A DNA stretch of 64,000 nt from Pseudarthrobacter chlorophenolicus A6 (lineage in GTDB: Bacteria; Actinomycetota; Actinomycetes; Actinomycetales; Micrococcaceae): positions 4,071,209 through 4,135,208 of the forward strand of contig NC_011886.1 in NCBI RefSeq assembly GCF_000022025.1, given 5' to 3'. The position numbers were made by a program, and so were the translations under genes. The notes under the pieces are model-generated. The model made no database searches. It was not told the origin of the DNA and saw nothing but the letters and a program-made list of their open reading frames with translations. Below are positions 1-9,298 of the stretch, piece by piece (position 1 is the first letter of the stretch; every line of letters begins with the position of its first letter).

Positions 1-338
1 AGGCTTCCATTCCGCTGACCAGCGACGAAGCCGCCACCCTGGGCAACCTGCTGGGTGGCCAGCACCTTGCCATGAAGCTGACCGAGGAGCACAAGGACGT
101 CCCGGGCATCGTCACCCGGCAATTCTCGATCGCCCCGGAGTCCCCGTTCCAGAACCAGCCCATGGGCAAGGCGTGCATCCGTACACGGTGCGGCGTCTCC
201 ATCGTTGCCATCATGCGTGAAGGGGAGGTCCTGCCCTCGCCCGGACCCGACGTGATCCTGCATACCGGTGACCTGCTGGTTGCCGTTGGAACCCTGGAAG
301 GCCTCGATTCGGCGGCCGACATCCTGCGCCACGGCTGA
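1..338 (+). CDS. KhtT-like TrkA-C regulatory subunit of a cation/proton antiporter (5' end missing)
   Basis: Cytosolic regulatory partner of the CPA2 antiporter encoded 6 bases downstream. The frame is open from base 3 at the left edge through the ATG at 72, so the gene begins outside the window and 72 is an internal Met, not the start. The visible C-terminal ~110 residues form a TrkA-C (RCK_C) domain, with its usual strand-turn pattern: a conserved GKACIRTRCGVSIVAI strand and a late GDLLVAVGT strand. In Bacillus, KhtT gates the K+/H+ antiporter KhtU in response to ligands and pH; the same role here is inferred from domain and adjacency. The ligand cannot be read from the sequence. Confidence 0.85.
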   Translation, partial: ASIPLTSDEAATLGNLLGGQHLAMKLTEEHKDVPGIVTRQFSIAPESPFQNQPMGKACIRTRCGVSIVAIMREGEVLPSPGPDVILHTGDLLVAVGTLEGLDSAADILRHG

Positions 339-344
339 CCCCTC

Positions 345-1526
345 ATGGACCCGCTGGCCCTGACCCTCATTGAACTGGGGGCCGTTGTGTTCTGCCTTGG
401 CCTGCTGGCCAGGCTGGCCGGACGGATTGGAATGTCACCCATCCCGCTCTACCTGCTGGGCGGGCTCGCTTTTGGTGCCGGTGGCGTGGTGAAGCTCGAA
501 GGCATGCACGAGTTCGCACACCTTTCCGGCGAGATCGGCGTCATCCTGCTCCTGCTTATGCTCGGACTGGAATATACGGCGGCGGAGCTGTTCACAGGCC
601 TGCGGCGCTCGTGGCAGGCCGGCGTGCTGGACCTCGTGCTCAACTTCATTCCGGGAGCGGCGCTGGCCCTGCTCCTGGGCTGGGGCGGCGTGGGGGCCAT
701 GGTGATGGGCGGCGTCACCTACATTTCCTCGTCCGGAATCGCGGCAAAAGTCATCACGGACCTGGGCCGGCTGGGCAACCGCGAAACACCGGTGGTGCTG
801 TCCATCCTGGTCTTCGAAGACCTGGCCATGGCCGTCTACCTGCCCATCCTCACTGCCACTCTTGCGGGCGTGAGTTTCCTGGGCGGACTGACCACGGTGG
901 CCATTGCCTTGGCTGTGGTCACAGCGGTGCTCATGGTGGCGCTGCGGCACGGCCACCATGTGTCCAAGGCCGTGCATAGCGAAAACTCGGAGGTGTTCCT
1001 GCTCAACGTGCTGGGCGCCGCGCTCCTGGTGGCCGGACTGGCCTCTGCCATGCAGGTTTCCGCAGCGGTGGGCGCCTTCATGCTCGGCATCGCCATCTCA
1101 GGCGCCACCGCCCACAACGCCACGCGCATCCTCGAACCGCTGCGCGACCTGTTCGCCGCCATCTTCTTCGTGGCCTTCGGGTTGAATACCGATCCCACGA
1201 CCATTCCGCCGGTTCTGGGTTGGGCCCTGGTACTGGCAGTGTTGACTGCCGGAACCAAGATGGCCACCGGAATCTGGGCAGCCAAACGCGAAGGAATTGC
1301 CAGGCCCGGACGTTTCCGCGCCGGTGCCACGCTCATAGCCCGCGGCGAATTCTCGATCGTGATCGCCGGACTGGCCGTCGCCTCAGGTGCCGTGCCGTCC
1401 AACCTTGCAGCCCTGGCAACCGCCTACGTCCTGCTGATGGCCGTCATCGGCCCCCTGGCCGCGCGGTTCGTGGAACCCCTGGTCAAGGCATCTTCGCGAC
1501 GGCGGCAGGTCCCGGCGCAGGCGTAG
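345..1526 (+). CDS. CPA2-family cation/proton antiporter (KefB/KhtU type)
   Basis: Integral membrane antiporter predicted to exchange K+ or Na+ for H+, used in pH and ion homeostasis. The 393 residues are hydrophobic throughout with about 12 membrane segments. Typical family features are the early ggLafGagg helix, the LLMLGLEY segment near residue 73, and the VFEDLAMAVYLP segment near 155, which carries the conserved acidic residue of the transport site. It lacks the cytosolic TrkA-N domain found in E. coli KefB/C, consistent with the separate KhtT-like subunit immediately upstream; the two form a KhtTU-type two-gene operon. The ion specificity is not determinable here. Confidence 0.9.
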   Translation: MDPLALTLIELGAVVFCLGLLARLAGRIGMSPIPLYLLGGLAFGAGGVVKLEGMHEFAHLSGEIGVILLLLMLGLEYTAAELFTGLRRSWQAGVLDLVLNFIPGAALALLLGWGGVGAMVMGGVTYISSSGIAAKVITDLGRLGNRETPVVLSILVFEDLAMAVYLPILTATLAGVSFLGGLTTVAIALAVVTAVLMVALRHGHHVSKAVHSENSEVFLLNVLGAALLVAGLASAMQVSAAVGAFMLGIAISGATAHNATRILEPLRDLFAAIFFVAFGLNTDPTTIPPVLGWALVLAVLTAGTKMATGIWAAKREGIARPGRFRAGATLIARGEFSIVIAGLAVASGAVPSNLAALATAYVLLMAVIGPLAARFVEPLVKASSRRRQVPAQA

Positions 1527-1554
1527 GCACCGTTGGTACGGAGTGCCGGTTGAG

Positions 1555-2130
1555 CTAGATGCGGGTGCGGTGGAAGTTGAGGTGGCTCCGGCTGGCGGTA
1601 GGCCCGCGCTGGCCCTGGTAGCGGTTGCCGTACTCGCCCTGGCCGTAGGGGAATTCCGCCGAGGAGCTGAGGCGGAAGAAGCAGAGCTGGCCGATCTTCA
1701 TGCCGGGCCACAGCTTGATGGGCAAGGTGGCCATGTTGGACAGTTCCAGCGTGACGTGGCCGGAAAAGCCGGGGTCAATGAAACCTGCGGTGGAGTGCGT
1801 CAGCAGCCCCAGCCGGCCCAGCGAGGACTTGCCTTCCAGCCTGGCGGCGATGTCATCCGGGAGCGTGACTGTCTCGTAAGTGGAGCCCAGGACGAACTCG
1901 CCGGGGTGCAGGATAAAGGCCTCGTCCTGCTCAACCTCCACCAGCCGCGTCAGTTCGGGCTGCTCCTGCGCAGGATCGATGTGGGCGTATTTGTGGTTGT
2001 CGAAAAGCCTGAAGAACTTATCGATCCGGACGTCCACCGACGACGGCTGCACCATCGCGGGCTCGAACGGTTCCAGCACGATCCGCTGGGAGTCTATTTC
2101 GGCACGAATATCGCGGTCTGAGATCAGCAC
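1555..2130 (-). CDS. dcd: dCTP deaminase
   Basis: Converts dCTP to dUTP in pyrimidine deoxynucleotide synthesis; the mycobacterial relative also hydrolyses dUTP to dUMP, so a bifunctional enzyme is likely. Length 191 aa is normal. Seen in sequence: the N-terminal MLISDRDI start, SSVDVR near 30-35, the nucleotide-binding [10 protein letters not shown] near 99-108, the [11 protein letters not shown] motif near 112-122, and Glu129 in LELSN as the likely catalytic base. It is transcribed opposite to both neighbours and ends convergently with the antiporter gene, separated by under 30 bases. The start is the only plausible one, giving the canonical N terminus. Confidence 0.97.
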   Translation of the reverse strand: MLISDRDIRAEIDSQRIVLEPFEPAMVQPSSVDVRIDKFFRLFDNHKYAHIDPAQEQPELTRLVEVEQDEAFILHPGEFVLGSTYETVTLPDDIAARLEGKSSLGRLGLLTHSTAGFIDPGFSGHVTLELSNMATLPIKLWPGMKIGQLCFFRLSSSAEFPYGQGEYGNRYQGQRGPTASRSHLNFHRTRI

Positions 2131-2263
2131 CGTCCCAAATTACCGTATGGGATATCCACAGCCACATTCTTTCGTTGTTGCTGTAGTCCAGTGGGGCTAA
2201 TGTTGCCTCAGATACACAGGCGCCGGATGGTCTCCCGGATGGCCCAACAGAGCTGGGGATGTT

Positions 2264-4048
2264 GTGAATAAATTAGTCGCGCCCTCTTTTATTGGCGTGC
2301 TCTGCGCGCTGGTGCTCGCCTCCTCGACGGCGGGGCCTGCCCCGCTGCCGCTGGATACCGGGCAGCACGCGGCGTCGGCAGGACCGTCACGGGTCTCGCT
2401 GGGGACGGCCACCGCGGACGGTGCCGGCACCTCCGGCGCGGCGGACAACCCAGCCGGCACAGCCCTCACCCCGGCTGTCGATCCGGATATCCGCGTGGCC
2501 TCGCCCACCCAGCCGCTGGATGTGGCACCGCCGGCAGCTCCGGCCGCCCCCGCCGTCGGGCCGGCGCTGGACATCAGGCCGGTCCAGGAACCTTCCCCCG
2601 CACCATCGGACGGTTCCACCGGCCCCTCGGGTTCCGCTCCGGCGCAGCCCGCGCCCGAGGTCCCTTCCATCCCTCCGCTGTGGGCACCGGACGCTGAACT
2701 GGCCTCCCCGGCACCATCCGTGCCCGCCCAAACCTCGCCGGCAACCTCCGAATCATTGGCTGCGCCACCGGCCACGGAGGCGCTGGTCAAGGACAACAAC
2801 TCGGCAGCAATCCTCACCGTTTTCACCAAGATCAACGAGTACCGGGCCTCCAAGGGCCTGAAACCGGTGAAATACAACCCCACTGTCGCCGGCCTCGCCC
2901 AGGAGTGGTCGGACAGCATTGCCTCCCGCGAAGTCATCGAGCACCGCGCCAACTTCTGGACAGATCCGCGCGCCATGAACCCCAACAACGGCGCAGGCGA
3001 GGTCATCGCCATCCGGACGGACCGGGATGCCGCCCTGCTGGTCGAATGGTGGAAAGGCTCCCCCGGGCACAACGCCATGCTTATTGATCCCCGCTTCAAC
3101 GTCATGGGCGCAGGGATCTCGTACACCAACTCCACCTACCAGATCTGGGGTGTGGTGAACTTCTTCGGCTACACCACCCTCCCGGCCGGCACCGTGGACT
3201 CGCCCGGCGGGTCCGGGGGCAGCTCCGGCGGGGGCTCCGCCTTCCCCCCGCCGGCACCCACCCTGTGTGATGCCGCGGGGCGGCACATGCCTCCCACCCT
3301 GGACCTGAGTGCCGCGGCCATCACTGGCCCCGGCGACCTCGTGACCGTAAATTCCTCGGGCCAGCTGCTCAACAGGGCCTCAACAGGTGTCCGCACGTAC
3401 GGTGCCGCCAAAGTCATCGGCTCCGGCTTCAGCGGCGCGAAGGAAGTCTTCGTCACCGACTGGGACCGGGACGGCGCCTACGACCTCGTGACCCAGTGGA
3501 CCAACGGGAACCTCACCCTGCACCGCGGCATCGCCACCGGAGGGTTCCAGGCAGCAATCACCCTTGGGTCCGGCGGCTGGCAGTCCCTCACCCTCGCGGT
3601 GGGCGGCTGGTGCGCCAACAACAGGATGCCGCAGATCCTGGCCCTGGACGGAAGCGGGAACCTCTTCCTTTACCCCAACAAGGGCACCAGCGACCTCTCG
3701 GCCAGGGCCTTGATCACGGGCGGCATCACCGCCTCCCGCCTGGCGATGGTGGACTACGACGCCGACGGCTTCCAGGATGTCCTCGCCCTCCGCGCTGACG
3801 GCGCTGTGCAGCTCTACCGCGGCTGGGGAACCACCACCCTCCGCGCCGAGGCGCGGCCCACGGTAGCCACCGGCTGGCAGGACGTCACCGGGATCAGGGC
3901 GCTGAAGAACGTCACCGGACTGAACTCCACCGGCGTTGCGCTCCGCAGGGCTTCCGATGTTGTGCAGTACTGGGACCTCTCGGGCGGAAGACTGGCATCG
4001 CCGTCGAACATTGCAGGACCCTGGACGGGCCAGCGGCTGGCGCAGTAA
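2264..4048 (+). CDS. Secreted CAP-domain protein with C-terminal FG-GAP/VCBS repeats
   Basis: Predicted extracellular protein of 594 aa. The GTG start gives a short basic n-region and a hydrophobic stretch to about residue 25 that reads as a signal peptide. Residues ~30-180 are a Pro/Ala/Ser-rich, probably disordered stalk. Residues ~185-305 form a CAP (SCP/PR-1) domain with INEYRASKGLKPVKYN, a His in IEHRANF, and the GSPGHNAML motif. A Gly/Ser hinge (near 318-327) leads to FG-GAP-like repeats with calcium-type loops DWDRDGAYD and DYDADGFQD. No LPXTG anchor is visible. CAP proteins are widespread secreted factors of poorly defined biochemical role; the repeats suggest a beta-propeller adhesion or binding module. 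Confidence 0.85.
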   Translation: MNKLVAPSFIGVLCALVLASSTAGPAPLPLDTGQHAASAGPSRVSLGTATADGAGTSGAADNPAGTALTPAVDPDIRVASPTQPLDVAPPAAPAAPAVGPALDIRPVQEPSPAPSDGSTGPSGSAPAQPAPEVPSIPPLWAPDAELASPAPSVPAQTSPATSESLAAPPATEALVKDNNSAAILTVFTKINEYRASKGLKPVKYNPTVAGLAQEWSDSIASREVIEHRANFWTDPRAMNPNNGAGEVIAIRTDRDAALLVEWWKGSPGHNAMLIDPRFNVMGAGISYTNSTYQIWGVVNFFGYTTLPAGTVDSPGGSGGSSGGGSAFPPPAPTLCDAAGRHMPPTLDLSAAAITGPGDLVTVNSSGQLLNRASTGVRTYGAAKVIGSGFSGAKEVFVTDWDRDGAYDLVTQWTNGNLTLHRGIATGGFQAAITLGSGGWQSLTLAVGGWCANNRMPQILALDGSGNLFLYPNKGTSDLSARALITGGITASRLAMVDYDADGFQDVLALRADGAVQLYRGWGTTTLRAEARPTVATGWQDVTGIRALKNVTGLNSTGVALRRASDVVQYWDLSGGRLASPSNIAGPWTGQRLAQ

Positions 4049-4105
4049 GCGCCACACAGTAAGTACCAAGACAAGATGCGGAGAACCCGCGCCGCGAAGG
4101 CGGCG

Positions 4106-4134
4106 GGTGGACGCCGGTGGTACGGGCGTCCACC
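4106..4134. terminator. Stem-loop between convergent genes
   Basis: Ten-base perfect inverted repeat (GGTGGACGCC at 4106-4115, GGCGTCCACC at 4125-4134) with a 9-base loop, placed between the stops of the CAP gene and the SRPBCC gene. It lacks a clear T tract on either strand, so a bidirectional terminator is likely but not certain. Confidence 0.55.
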
Positions 4135-4136
4135 GG

Positions 4137-4598
4137 CTAACTGACGGTCTGCAGCTCCAGTACGTCCTTGAGCCGGTCAAGCTGGGACACTTCGGCGCGG
4201 ACCCGCCGCTGGGCGATCCTGTTCAGGACGCCGAACCGGTCCAGGAAGGAGAACGAGCCCTCCGGCCGGGCTTCGAGCGCGTAGCGGAGCCGGGTGCCGT
4301 CGTTCTCGGTGCTGAGGTAGTAGCCGCCCGAACGGTTCGACGGGCCGGAGGTCACCCGGAACTGGATTTCGGCGCCGGGCCTGGCCTGGGTGATTTCCAG
4401 CTCGGCCGGGATGCTGAGTCCGGACCGCCCGGCCACCATCTTGCGGTACATGGCCCCCTTGGTTCCGGCAGAGCCCTGCACCAGCTTCACGCTGCGGACA
4501 GCTTCGCGCCAGTGAGGCAGGTTGGTGGCGTCCATCAGGTACAGGTACACGGCCATGGCGTCACGCCGGATGAAGACCTCGTGTTCTGCGGATGCCAT
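4137..4598 (-). CDS. SRPBCC-superfamily protein (polyketide cyclase/dehydrase-like)
   Basis: A 153-residue START/SRPBCC helix-grip fold protein, judged from its layout: an N-terminal EHEVFIRRDAMAVYLYLMDATNLPHW segment, then alternating strands, and a long C-terminal helix (RRVRAEVSQLDRLKDVLE). Such proteins bind hydrophobic ligands; no catalytic residues can be assigned and the ligand is unknown. It stands alone, converging on the CAP gene and preceded by about 240 bases without a gene before the tRNA. Confidence 0.7.
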   Translation of the reverse strand: MASAEHEVFIRRDAMAVYLYLMDATNLPHWREAVRSVKLVQGSAGTKGAMYRKMVAGRSGLSIPAELEITQARPGAEIQFRVTSGPSNRSGGYYLSTENDGTRLRYALEARPEGSFSFLDRFGVLNRIAQRRVRAEVSQLDRLKDVLELQTVS

Positions 4599-4838
4599 GG
4601 GGGATCTTTCTGTGGGTGCGCGGGTATGCTGCCTGGACCGCCTCCCCCTGGCGCCGCAGCTTTCCGGTTCAGGTTAGCCAGCCTGCCGGGCGCCCACCTA
4701 GCCAGATGCGGCGACGTTATTGAAGAGTTACTGGATGACGTGCCGGATCACGGACACAGCTGGAACTGCTTGCACCGTGGCCGGACCGCCGTTCCATCTG
4801 CGCTAAGCTAAGTTCTGCCCCGCAGATGCGGCGGCAAC

Positions 4839-4909
4839 GCGGCTGTAGCTCAATGGTAGAGCGCTAGCTTCCCAAGCTTGATACGCGGGTTCGATTCCCG
4901 TCAGCCGCT
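4839..4909 (+). tRNA. tRNA-Gly (anticodon CCC)
   Basis: A 71-base cloverleaf folds cleanly: acceptor GCGGCTG/CAGCCGC, D arm GCTC-loop-GAGC, anticodon loop TTCCCAA giving CCC, T stem GCGGG/CCCGT with TTCGATT loop, discriminator T, and an encoded CCA at 4910-4912. The anticodon stem CTAGC/GCTTG has one T-T mismatch at its second pair. No duplicated tRNA 3' end or integrase lies nearby, so there is no sign that it serves as an attachment site. Confidence 0.95.
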
Positions 4910-5031
4910 CCAGTGTTCCAGGCCCCGGCACCGCGGACGCCGCCGGCACCCGGCCTTCCCGCCCGGCCATTAGGTCCGCCCGTGTAAGGTCGGAAGCCAG
5001 GAACCTCTTCGGTTCCGCTACAGGAGCAATC

Positions 5032-5172
5032 ATGGCTGACAAGTCCCCGCGTCAAACAGCATCCAAGAAATCCGGCAAGTCCATCAAGGAAAAGCGCGCT
5101 GACAAAAGGGCCGCCGCCGCGCCGGCCAGCTCTATCGATACCACCCCCGGCAAGGCAACCAAAAAGAAGTGA
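5032..5172 (+). CDS. Small lysine-rich protein, 46 aa
   Basis: An unrecognised micro-gene: ATG at 5032 with AGGAGC about 5 bases upstream, 46 codons, TGA at 5170. The product is very basic (11 Lys, 3 Arg), begins MADKSPRQTASKKSGKS and ends in GKATKKK, and has no hydrophobic segment; it looks disordered and possibly nucleic-acid or ribosome associated. Its stop overlaps the GTG start of the next gene by four bases (GTGA), implying translational coupling. A short stem-loop (GGAACC-tcttc-GGTTCC, 5000-5016) sits just before the ribosome binding site. Good RBS, coding-like base usage and the overlap are the evidence that it is real. Confidence 0.75.
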   Translation: MADKSPRQTASKKSGKSIKEKRADKRAAAAPASSIDTTPGKATKKK

Positions 5173-6347
5173 GCGGCCAACAAACCCGGCTGAGCCTGGG
5201 CATCCTGGCCTCCACCCGGAAACCCGACGAACGCCGCCTGCCCATCCACCCACTGCATTTCGGCCGGATTCCCCCGGAATTGCGGGAGCGCATCATCCTG
5301 GAACATGGCTACGGCGAGCGTTTCGGCGTAGGGGATGCCCACCTGGCCACCCTGGTGGGGAGAATCGTGCCCCGGGCGACGCTGCTTGCAGAGGCCGACG
5401 TGGTGCTCCTGCCCAAGCCGCAGCCCGAAGACCTGGCGGAACTCCGCGACGGCCAGGTCCTGTGGGGGTGGCCGCACTGTGTCCAGGACCGGGCCATCAC
5501 CCAGCTGTCCATCGACAAGAAGCTGACCCTCATCGCGTTCGAGGCAATGAACCACTGGGCCAGCGACGGCGGCTTTGGCCTGCATGTCTTCCACAAGAAC
5601 AATGAGCTGGCCGGCTACTGCTCGGTGCTCCACGCGCTTTCGCTTACCGGTTCCACCGGTGACTACGGCCGCCGACTCAGCGCCGTGGTTATCGGTTTCG
5701 GTGCCACCGCCCGCGGTGCCGTAACCGCCCTGAACGCCCACGGCGTGCACGACGTCCAAGTGCTGACCAACCGTGGAATCGCGGCGGTGGGCGCCCCGAT
5801 CCATTCAGTGAACATCGTGCAGTTCGACCATGACGACGAAGCTCCTTTCCTGAGCCAGGTCATCACCGAGCGGGGGCGGCTGCCGCTGGCGCCGTTCCTG
5901 GCCGAGAGCGACATCGTGGTCAACTGCACGCTGCAGGATCCCAACAATCCGCTGACCTACCTCCAGACGGAAGACCTCGCGGCCTTCAGCCCGGGGAGCC
6001 TGATCGTAGACGTCTCCTGTGATGAAGGCATGGGGTTCAGCTGGGCCCGCTCCACTACCTTTGCCGAGCCGATGTTTACGGTGGGCAACCACATCAACTA
6101 CTACGCGGTGGACCACAGCCCGTCCTACCTCTGGAACTCCTCCAGTTGGGAGATCAGCCAGGCCCTGCTGCCGTTCCTTGAGCCGGTGCTCGGCGGCCCG
6201 GCCGAGTGGGACCGCAACGAGACCCTGGCGCGGGCCATCGAAATCCGCGCCGGCGTGGTCCTCAACAAAAGCGTGCTCGAGTTCCAGCAGCGGGAGGCAG
6301 ACTACCCACACTCCGCCAGGAACCCGGATCTGGCCGGGCAGACCTGA
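5169..6347 (+). CDS. N5-(carboxyethyl)ornithine synthase-like NAD(P)-dependent enzyme
   Basis: Member of the alanine dehydrogenase/CEOS family, 392 aa. The N-terminal domain has the family pattern RKPDERRLPIHP and then EHGYGERFGV, followed by DVVLLPKPQ; the Rossmann fold follows with VVIGFGATARGA near residue 172. CEOS reductively condenses pyruvate with ornithine or lysine; the physiological role in actinobacteria is not established, and a related saccharopine- or alanine-dehydrogenase-like reaction is possible. Its GTG start overlaps the stop of the 46-aa basic protein, so the two are probably one transcript. About 185 bases without a gene follow. Confidence 0.75.
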   Translation: MSGQQTRLSLGILASTRKPDERRLPIHPLHFGRIPPELRERIILEHGYGERFGVGDAHLATLVGRIVPRATLLAEADVVLLPKPQPEDLAELRDGQVLWGWPHCVQDRAITQLSIDKKLTLIAFEAMNHWASDGGFGLHVFHKNNELAGYCSVLHALSLTGSTGDYGRRLSAVVIGFGATARGAVTALNAHGVHDVQVLTNRGIAAVGAPIHSVNIVQFDHDDEAPFLSQVITERGRLPLAPFLAESDIVVNCTLQDPNNPLTYLQTEDLAAFSPGSLIVDVSCDEGMGFSWARSTTFAEPMFTVGNHINYYAVDHSPSYLWNSSSWEISQALLPFLEPVLGGPAEWDRNETLARAIEIRAGVVLNKSVLEFQQREADYPHSARNPDLAGQT

Positions 6348-6531
6348 CCTCTGGCCCTAAGCAGGCCGCCGGCCGGTCCGTGCTCCTGCCGGGCCGCCGC
6401 CGGCATGGCCACACTTTTGCCCCATCCGGCGACGGTTTTGCGGTCGGTGAACGCCCGGCCTTCGGCCCCCACTTTCTCCTGCCTCCGGGCGTAGGGTCGC
6501 AAAGCAAGCGAACCCGTACGTAAGGACTGTC

Positions 6532-7782
6532 ATGACAAAGGTTTTGGACGACGTTGCCGCGGTGGCACAGGACCTCGCCGGAGTTTACGAGGATCTGCAC
6601 CAACATCCCGAGCTGTCCGGAGCCGAAGTCCGGACCGCCGGGATCGTGGCCGAACGGCTCACCGGGCTGGGCTGGGAGGTCAGCGCCGGGGTGGGCGGGA
6701 CCGGCGTCGTAGGCGTCCTGCGGAACGGGGACGGACCCACAGTGATGCTCCGAGCGGACATGGACGGCCTTCCTGTCCTGGAGAAGTCAGGGCTTGGCTA
6801 CGCCAGCACGGCTCGCGGCACCAGTCCCGACGGCGCCGACGTTCCCGTGATGCATGCGTGCGGCCACGACGTCCATGTGACCTGTCTCCTCGGTGCGGCT
6901 GCGCTGTTCAGCGCCCATCTCCCGGCTTGGTCCGGAACCATCGTGGCGGTGTTCCAGCCTGCCGAGGAAACCGGCGCCGGCGCCCGCGACATGGTGGCGG
7001 ACGGCCTCTTTGAGCATTTCCCCGTGCCGGACGTTGTCATGGGACAGCATGTGGCCCCGTTCCCGGCCGGTGCGCTGGGCGTACATGCCGGACCTGCCTT
7101 CGCCGGGTCCGACAGCTTCTCGGTGACGCTGTTCGGCCGGAGTGGCCACGGCTCCCGTCCGGAAACCACCGTGGATCCTGTGGTGATGGCCGCGGCCACC
7201 ATCATGCGGCTGCAGGGGCTGGTATCCCGCGAGATCGGCGGCAACGAAACGGCTGTCCTCACCGTCGGCCAGCTCAACGCCGGCACCAAGGACAACATCA
7301 TTCCCGACGAGGCCCGGCTGGGCATCAGCATACGGACCGCGGATCCGGCGGTCCGGGAGCGGATGATCAGCGGCATGACCCGAATCATCAACGGCGAGGC
7401 CGCGGCTTCCGGGGCGCCCCAGCCGCCCTCGATCACCGCCGGGCAGCACTTTCCCGTGGTGGTCAACAACCACGACGCCACCGCCCGCGTACGCGAGGCG
7501 TTTGCCGCGAAGCTGGGCGGCGCCGTCGATCCTGGCCCCGTCACCGGCAGCGAGGACGTGGGCACCCTCGCCACAGCCGCAGGGGCACCTTTGGTGTACT
7601 GGCTGCTGGGTGGCACTGATCCCGAGGCGTACGGCAGGGCGGTCCAGGACGGGACGGTGGCATCCACCATCCCGTCCAACCACTCACCGAGTTTTGCCCC
7701 CGTCATCCGCCCCACGCTCGACGCCGGGATCTCGGCGCTGGTGGTGGCCGCGTTCGCGTGGGTAGGAAGCCCCGAAGATTAG
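6532..7782 (+). CDS. M20-family amidohydrolase (hippurate hydrolase/N-acyl amino acid deacylase type)
   Basis: Metal-dependent hydrolase of 416 aa expected to remove an acyl group from an N-acyl amino acid. Visible motifs: LRADMDGLPV near 68, the metal-binding HACGHDVH near 108, QPAEETGAGA near 142 with the catalytic/metal Glu pair, GRSGHGSRP in the lid domain near 202, and the C-terminal NHSPSFAP. The ATG at 6532 has a GTAAGGA-like site upstream. It converges on the MFS exporter and their stops overlap by four bases. The substrate is unknown; relatives act on N-acetyl-cysteine, indole-acetyl and hippuryl amides. Confidence 0.9.
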   Translation: MTKVLDDVAAVAQDLAGVYEDLHQHPELSGAEVRTAGIVAERLTGLGWEVSAGVGGTGVVGVLRNGDGPTVMLRADMDGLPVLEKSGLGYASTARGTSPDGADVPVMHACGHDVHVTCLLGAAALFSAHLPAWSGTIVAVFQPAEETGAGARDMVADGLFEHFPVPDVVMGQHVAPFPAGALGVHAGPAFAGSDSFSVTLFGRSGHGSRPETTVDPVVMAAATIMRLQGLVSREIGGNETAVLTVGQLNAGTKDNIIPDEARLGISIRTADPAVRERMISGMTRIINGEAAASGAPQPPSITAGQHFPVVVNNHDATARVREAFAAKLGGAVDPGPVTGSEDVGTLATAAGAPLVYWLLGGTDPEAYGRAVQDGTVASTIPSNHSPSFAPVIRPTLDAGISALVVAAFAWVGSPED

Positions 7783-9206
7783 GACGAGGCAGGCGCCGTC
7801 CGGTCCACGATCCGGATCGGCCGGCGCCGGTCCCGCACGTCCACTTTCAGGGTCAGCGCGCCCTTCCGCGCCAGGACAATGCCCACCACAACGGCCGCGG
7901 CCGCAGGGACCCCGCCGGAGACCAGGAGCGCCATGTGCGGGTCGGCGTGTTCGGCGATCCATCCGAGCATCGGCCCGCCCAGTGCCTGGCCGCCAATGAG
8001 CACCATGATGTACAGGCTCATGACGCGGCCGCGGATCCCCATGTTTGAGCTGATCTGCACCAGCTGGTTGGAGCCGGTGAGGAACATCAGGCACCAGAAC
8101 CCGGACAGCACCATCACGGCACCGAACGTTGCCAGCGAGGGCGCCAGCGCGGCCAGGCACAGCATGGCCCCGTACATTCCGGCGCAGAACACCACCGAGC
8201 GCAGCCGCAGTTGCCGCCGCCTGGTCGAGGCTATGGCGCCGGCCAGGGCGCCGAGGGCCACCAGCGCGTTGAGGAGGCCATATCCGCCGGCGCCCACACG
8301 GAAGACATGGTCGGCAAAGGCTGCGAGGATCACCGGCAGGCTCATGGCGAACACGGAAATGAATCCGGCCATCAGCCACGGCCAGTAGATGGTGGGCTTG
8401 CCCAGCGCGTACCGCAGCCCTTCGCGCAGCATGCCCTTGCTCTTGGGGGTGGGGGCGCTGACGTGCAACTGGTCCTTGCGGAGGATCAGGAGCATCGCCA
8501 CCGTGGAGCAGCAGGCCACCGCGTTGGCTGCGAACGCCCAGCCTGCACCCACCGCGGTGAGGAGCAGTCCGGCCAGTGCAGGCCCGATCAGCCCGCCCAG
8601 CTGGAACGTGGTGGAGTTGACGCTGATGGCGTTGCGCAGGTGGGTGGGACCCACCAGTTCGTTGACGAAAACCTGGCGCGCGGGCTGGTCGAGCACTGTA
8701 ACAAGGCCCAGTACCAGGGCGATCACGTAGACGTGCCACACCGCGATGGCGCCGGTCAGGGCGAGCGTGGCCAGCAGGGCAGCCAGGACCGCGGCGACGC
8801 CCTGGCACAGAATCAGGATCTTCCGTTTGGCGAACCGGTCGGCAATCATGCCGCCCCACGGCCCCAGCACCAGCGACGGCAGGAACTGCAGCGCCACCGT
8901 GAATCCCACGGCGGTGACGGATCCGGACAGCTGGAGGACCAGCCAGTCCTGGGCGATGCGCTGCATCCAGATGGCGATGACGGCGATGAAGTGGCCCACC
9001 GCGAAGATGCGGAAGTTGGGAACGCTGAGGGAAATGAACGTGTGTTTCCACGGCAGGCGTTCCGCGACGACGGGCAGCGGCTGGGTGAGCGCGTCCCGCT
9101 TCCGGACGTCGGGGGCTTGCGGGGTGGACGGCAGGGCTGGTGCTGAACTCGCGGAATCGATGACGGGCTGGCTGACGGTTGCCGACGACGGCGGTGGGGG
9201 TGCCAC
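7779..9206 (-). CDS. MFS exporter (MFS_3/EntS-like)
   Basis: Twelve-segment major facilitator, 475 aa, of the MFS_3 family that includes enterobactin exporter EntS. Seen: a ~45-residue Pro/Ala-rich cytosolic N terminus, then NFRIFAVGHFIAVIAIWMQRIAQDWLVL (first helix, split here only by description), a cytoplasmic loop GGMIADRFAKRKIL between helices 2 and 3, and VTVLDQPARQVFVNELV in helix 5, all family hallmarks. Likely a proton-driven drug or siderophore exporter. It is transcribed divergently from a LysR regulator with a palindromic operator between them, so it is the probable target of that regulator. Confidence 0.85.
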   Translation of the reverse strand: MAPPPPSSATVSQPVIDSASSAPALPSTPQAPDVRKRDALTQPLPVVAERLPWKHTFISLSVPNFRIFAVGHFIAVIAIWMQRIAQDWLVLQLSGSVTAVGFTVALQFLPSLVLGPWGGMIADRFAKRKILILCQGVAAVLAALLATLALTGAIAVWHVYVIALVLGLVTVLDQPARQVFVNELVGPTHLRNAISVNSTTFQLGGLIGPALAGLLLTAVGAGWAFAANAVACCSTVAMLLILRKDQLHVSAPTPKSKGMLREGLRYALGKPTIYWPWLMAGFISVFAMSLPVILAAFADHVFRVGAGGYGLLNALVALGALAGAIASTRRRQLRLRSVVFCAGMYGAMLCLAALAPSLATFGAVMVLSGFWCLMFLTGSNQLVQISSNMGIRGRVMSLYIMVLIGGQALGGPMLGWIAEHADPHMALLVSGGVPAAAAVVVGIVLARKGALTLKVDVRDRRRPIRIVDRTAPASS

Positions 9207-9298
9207 AGGTTTGTCCTCAAAGTGGGTGCGGTCCGGGATGCCCTTAACGCTATGGTGGCGCTAACAGATTATGGAGACGTATTGTCCCTATAACTCGT

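Noticed and set aside
4839..4912. tRNA-Gly as an integration site of a mobile element
   Set aside because: No integrase, no repeat of the tRNA 3' end downstream, and ordinary genes follow.
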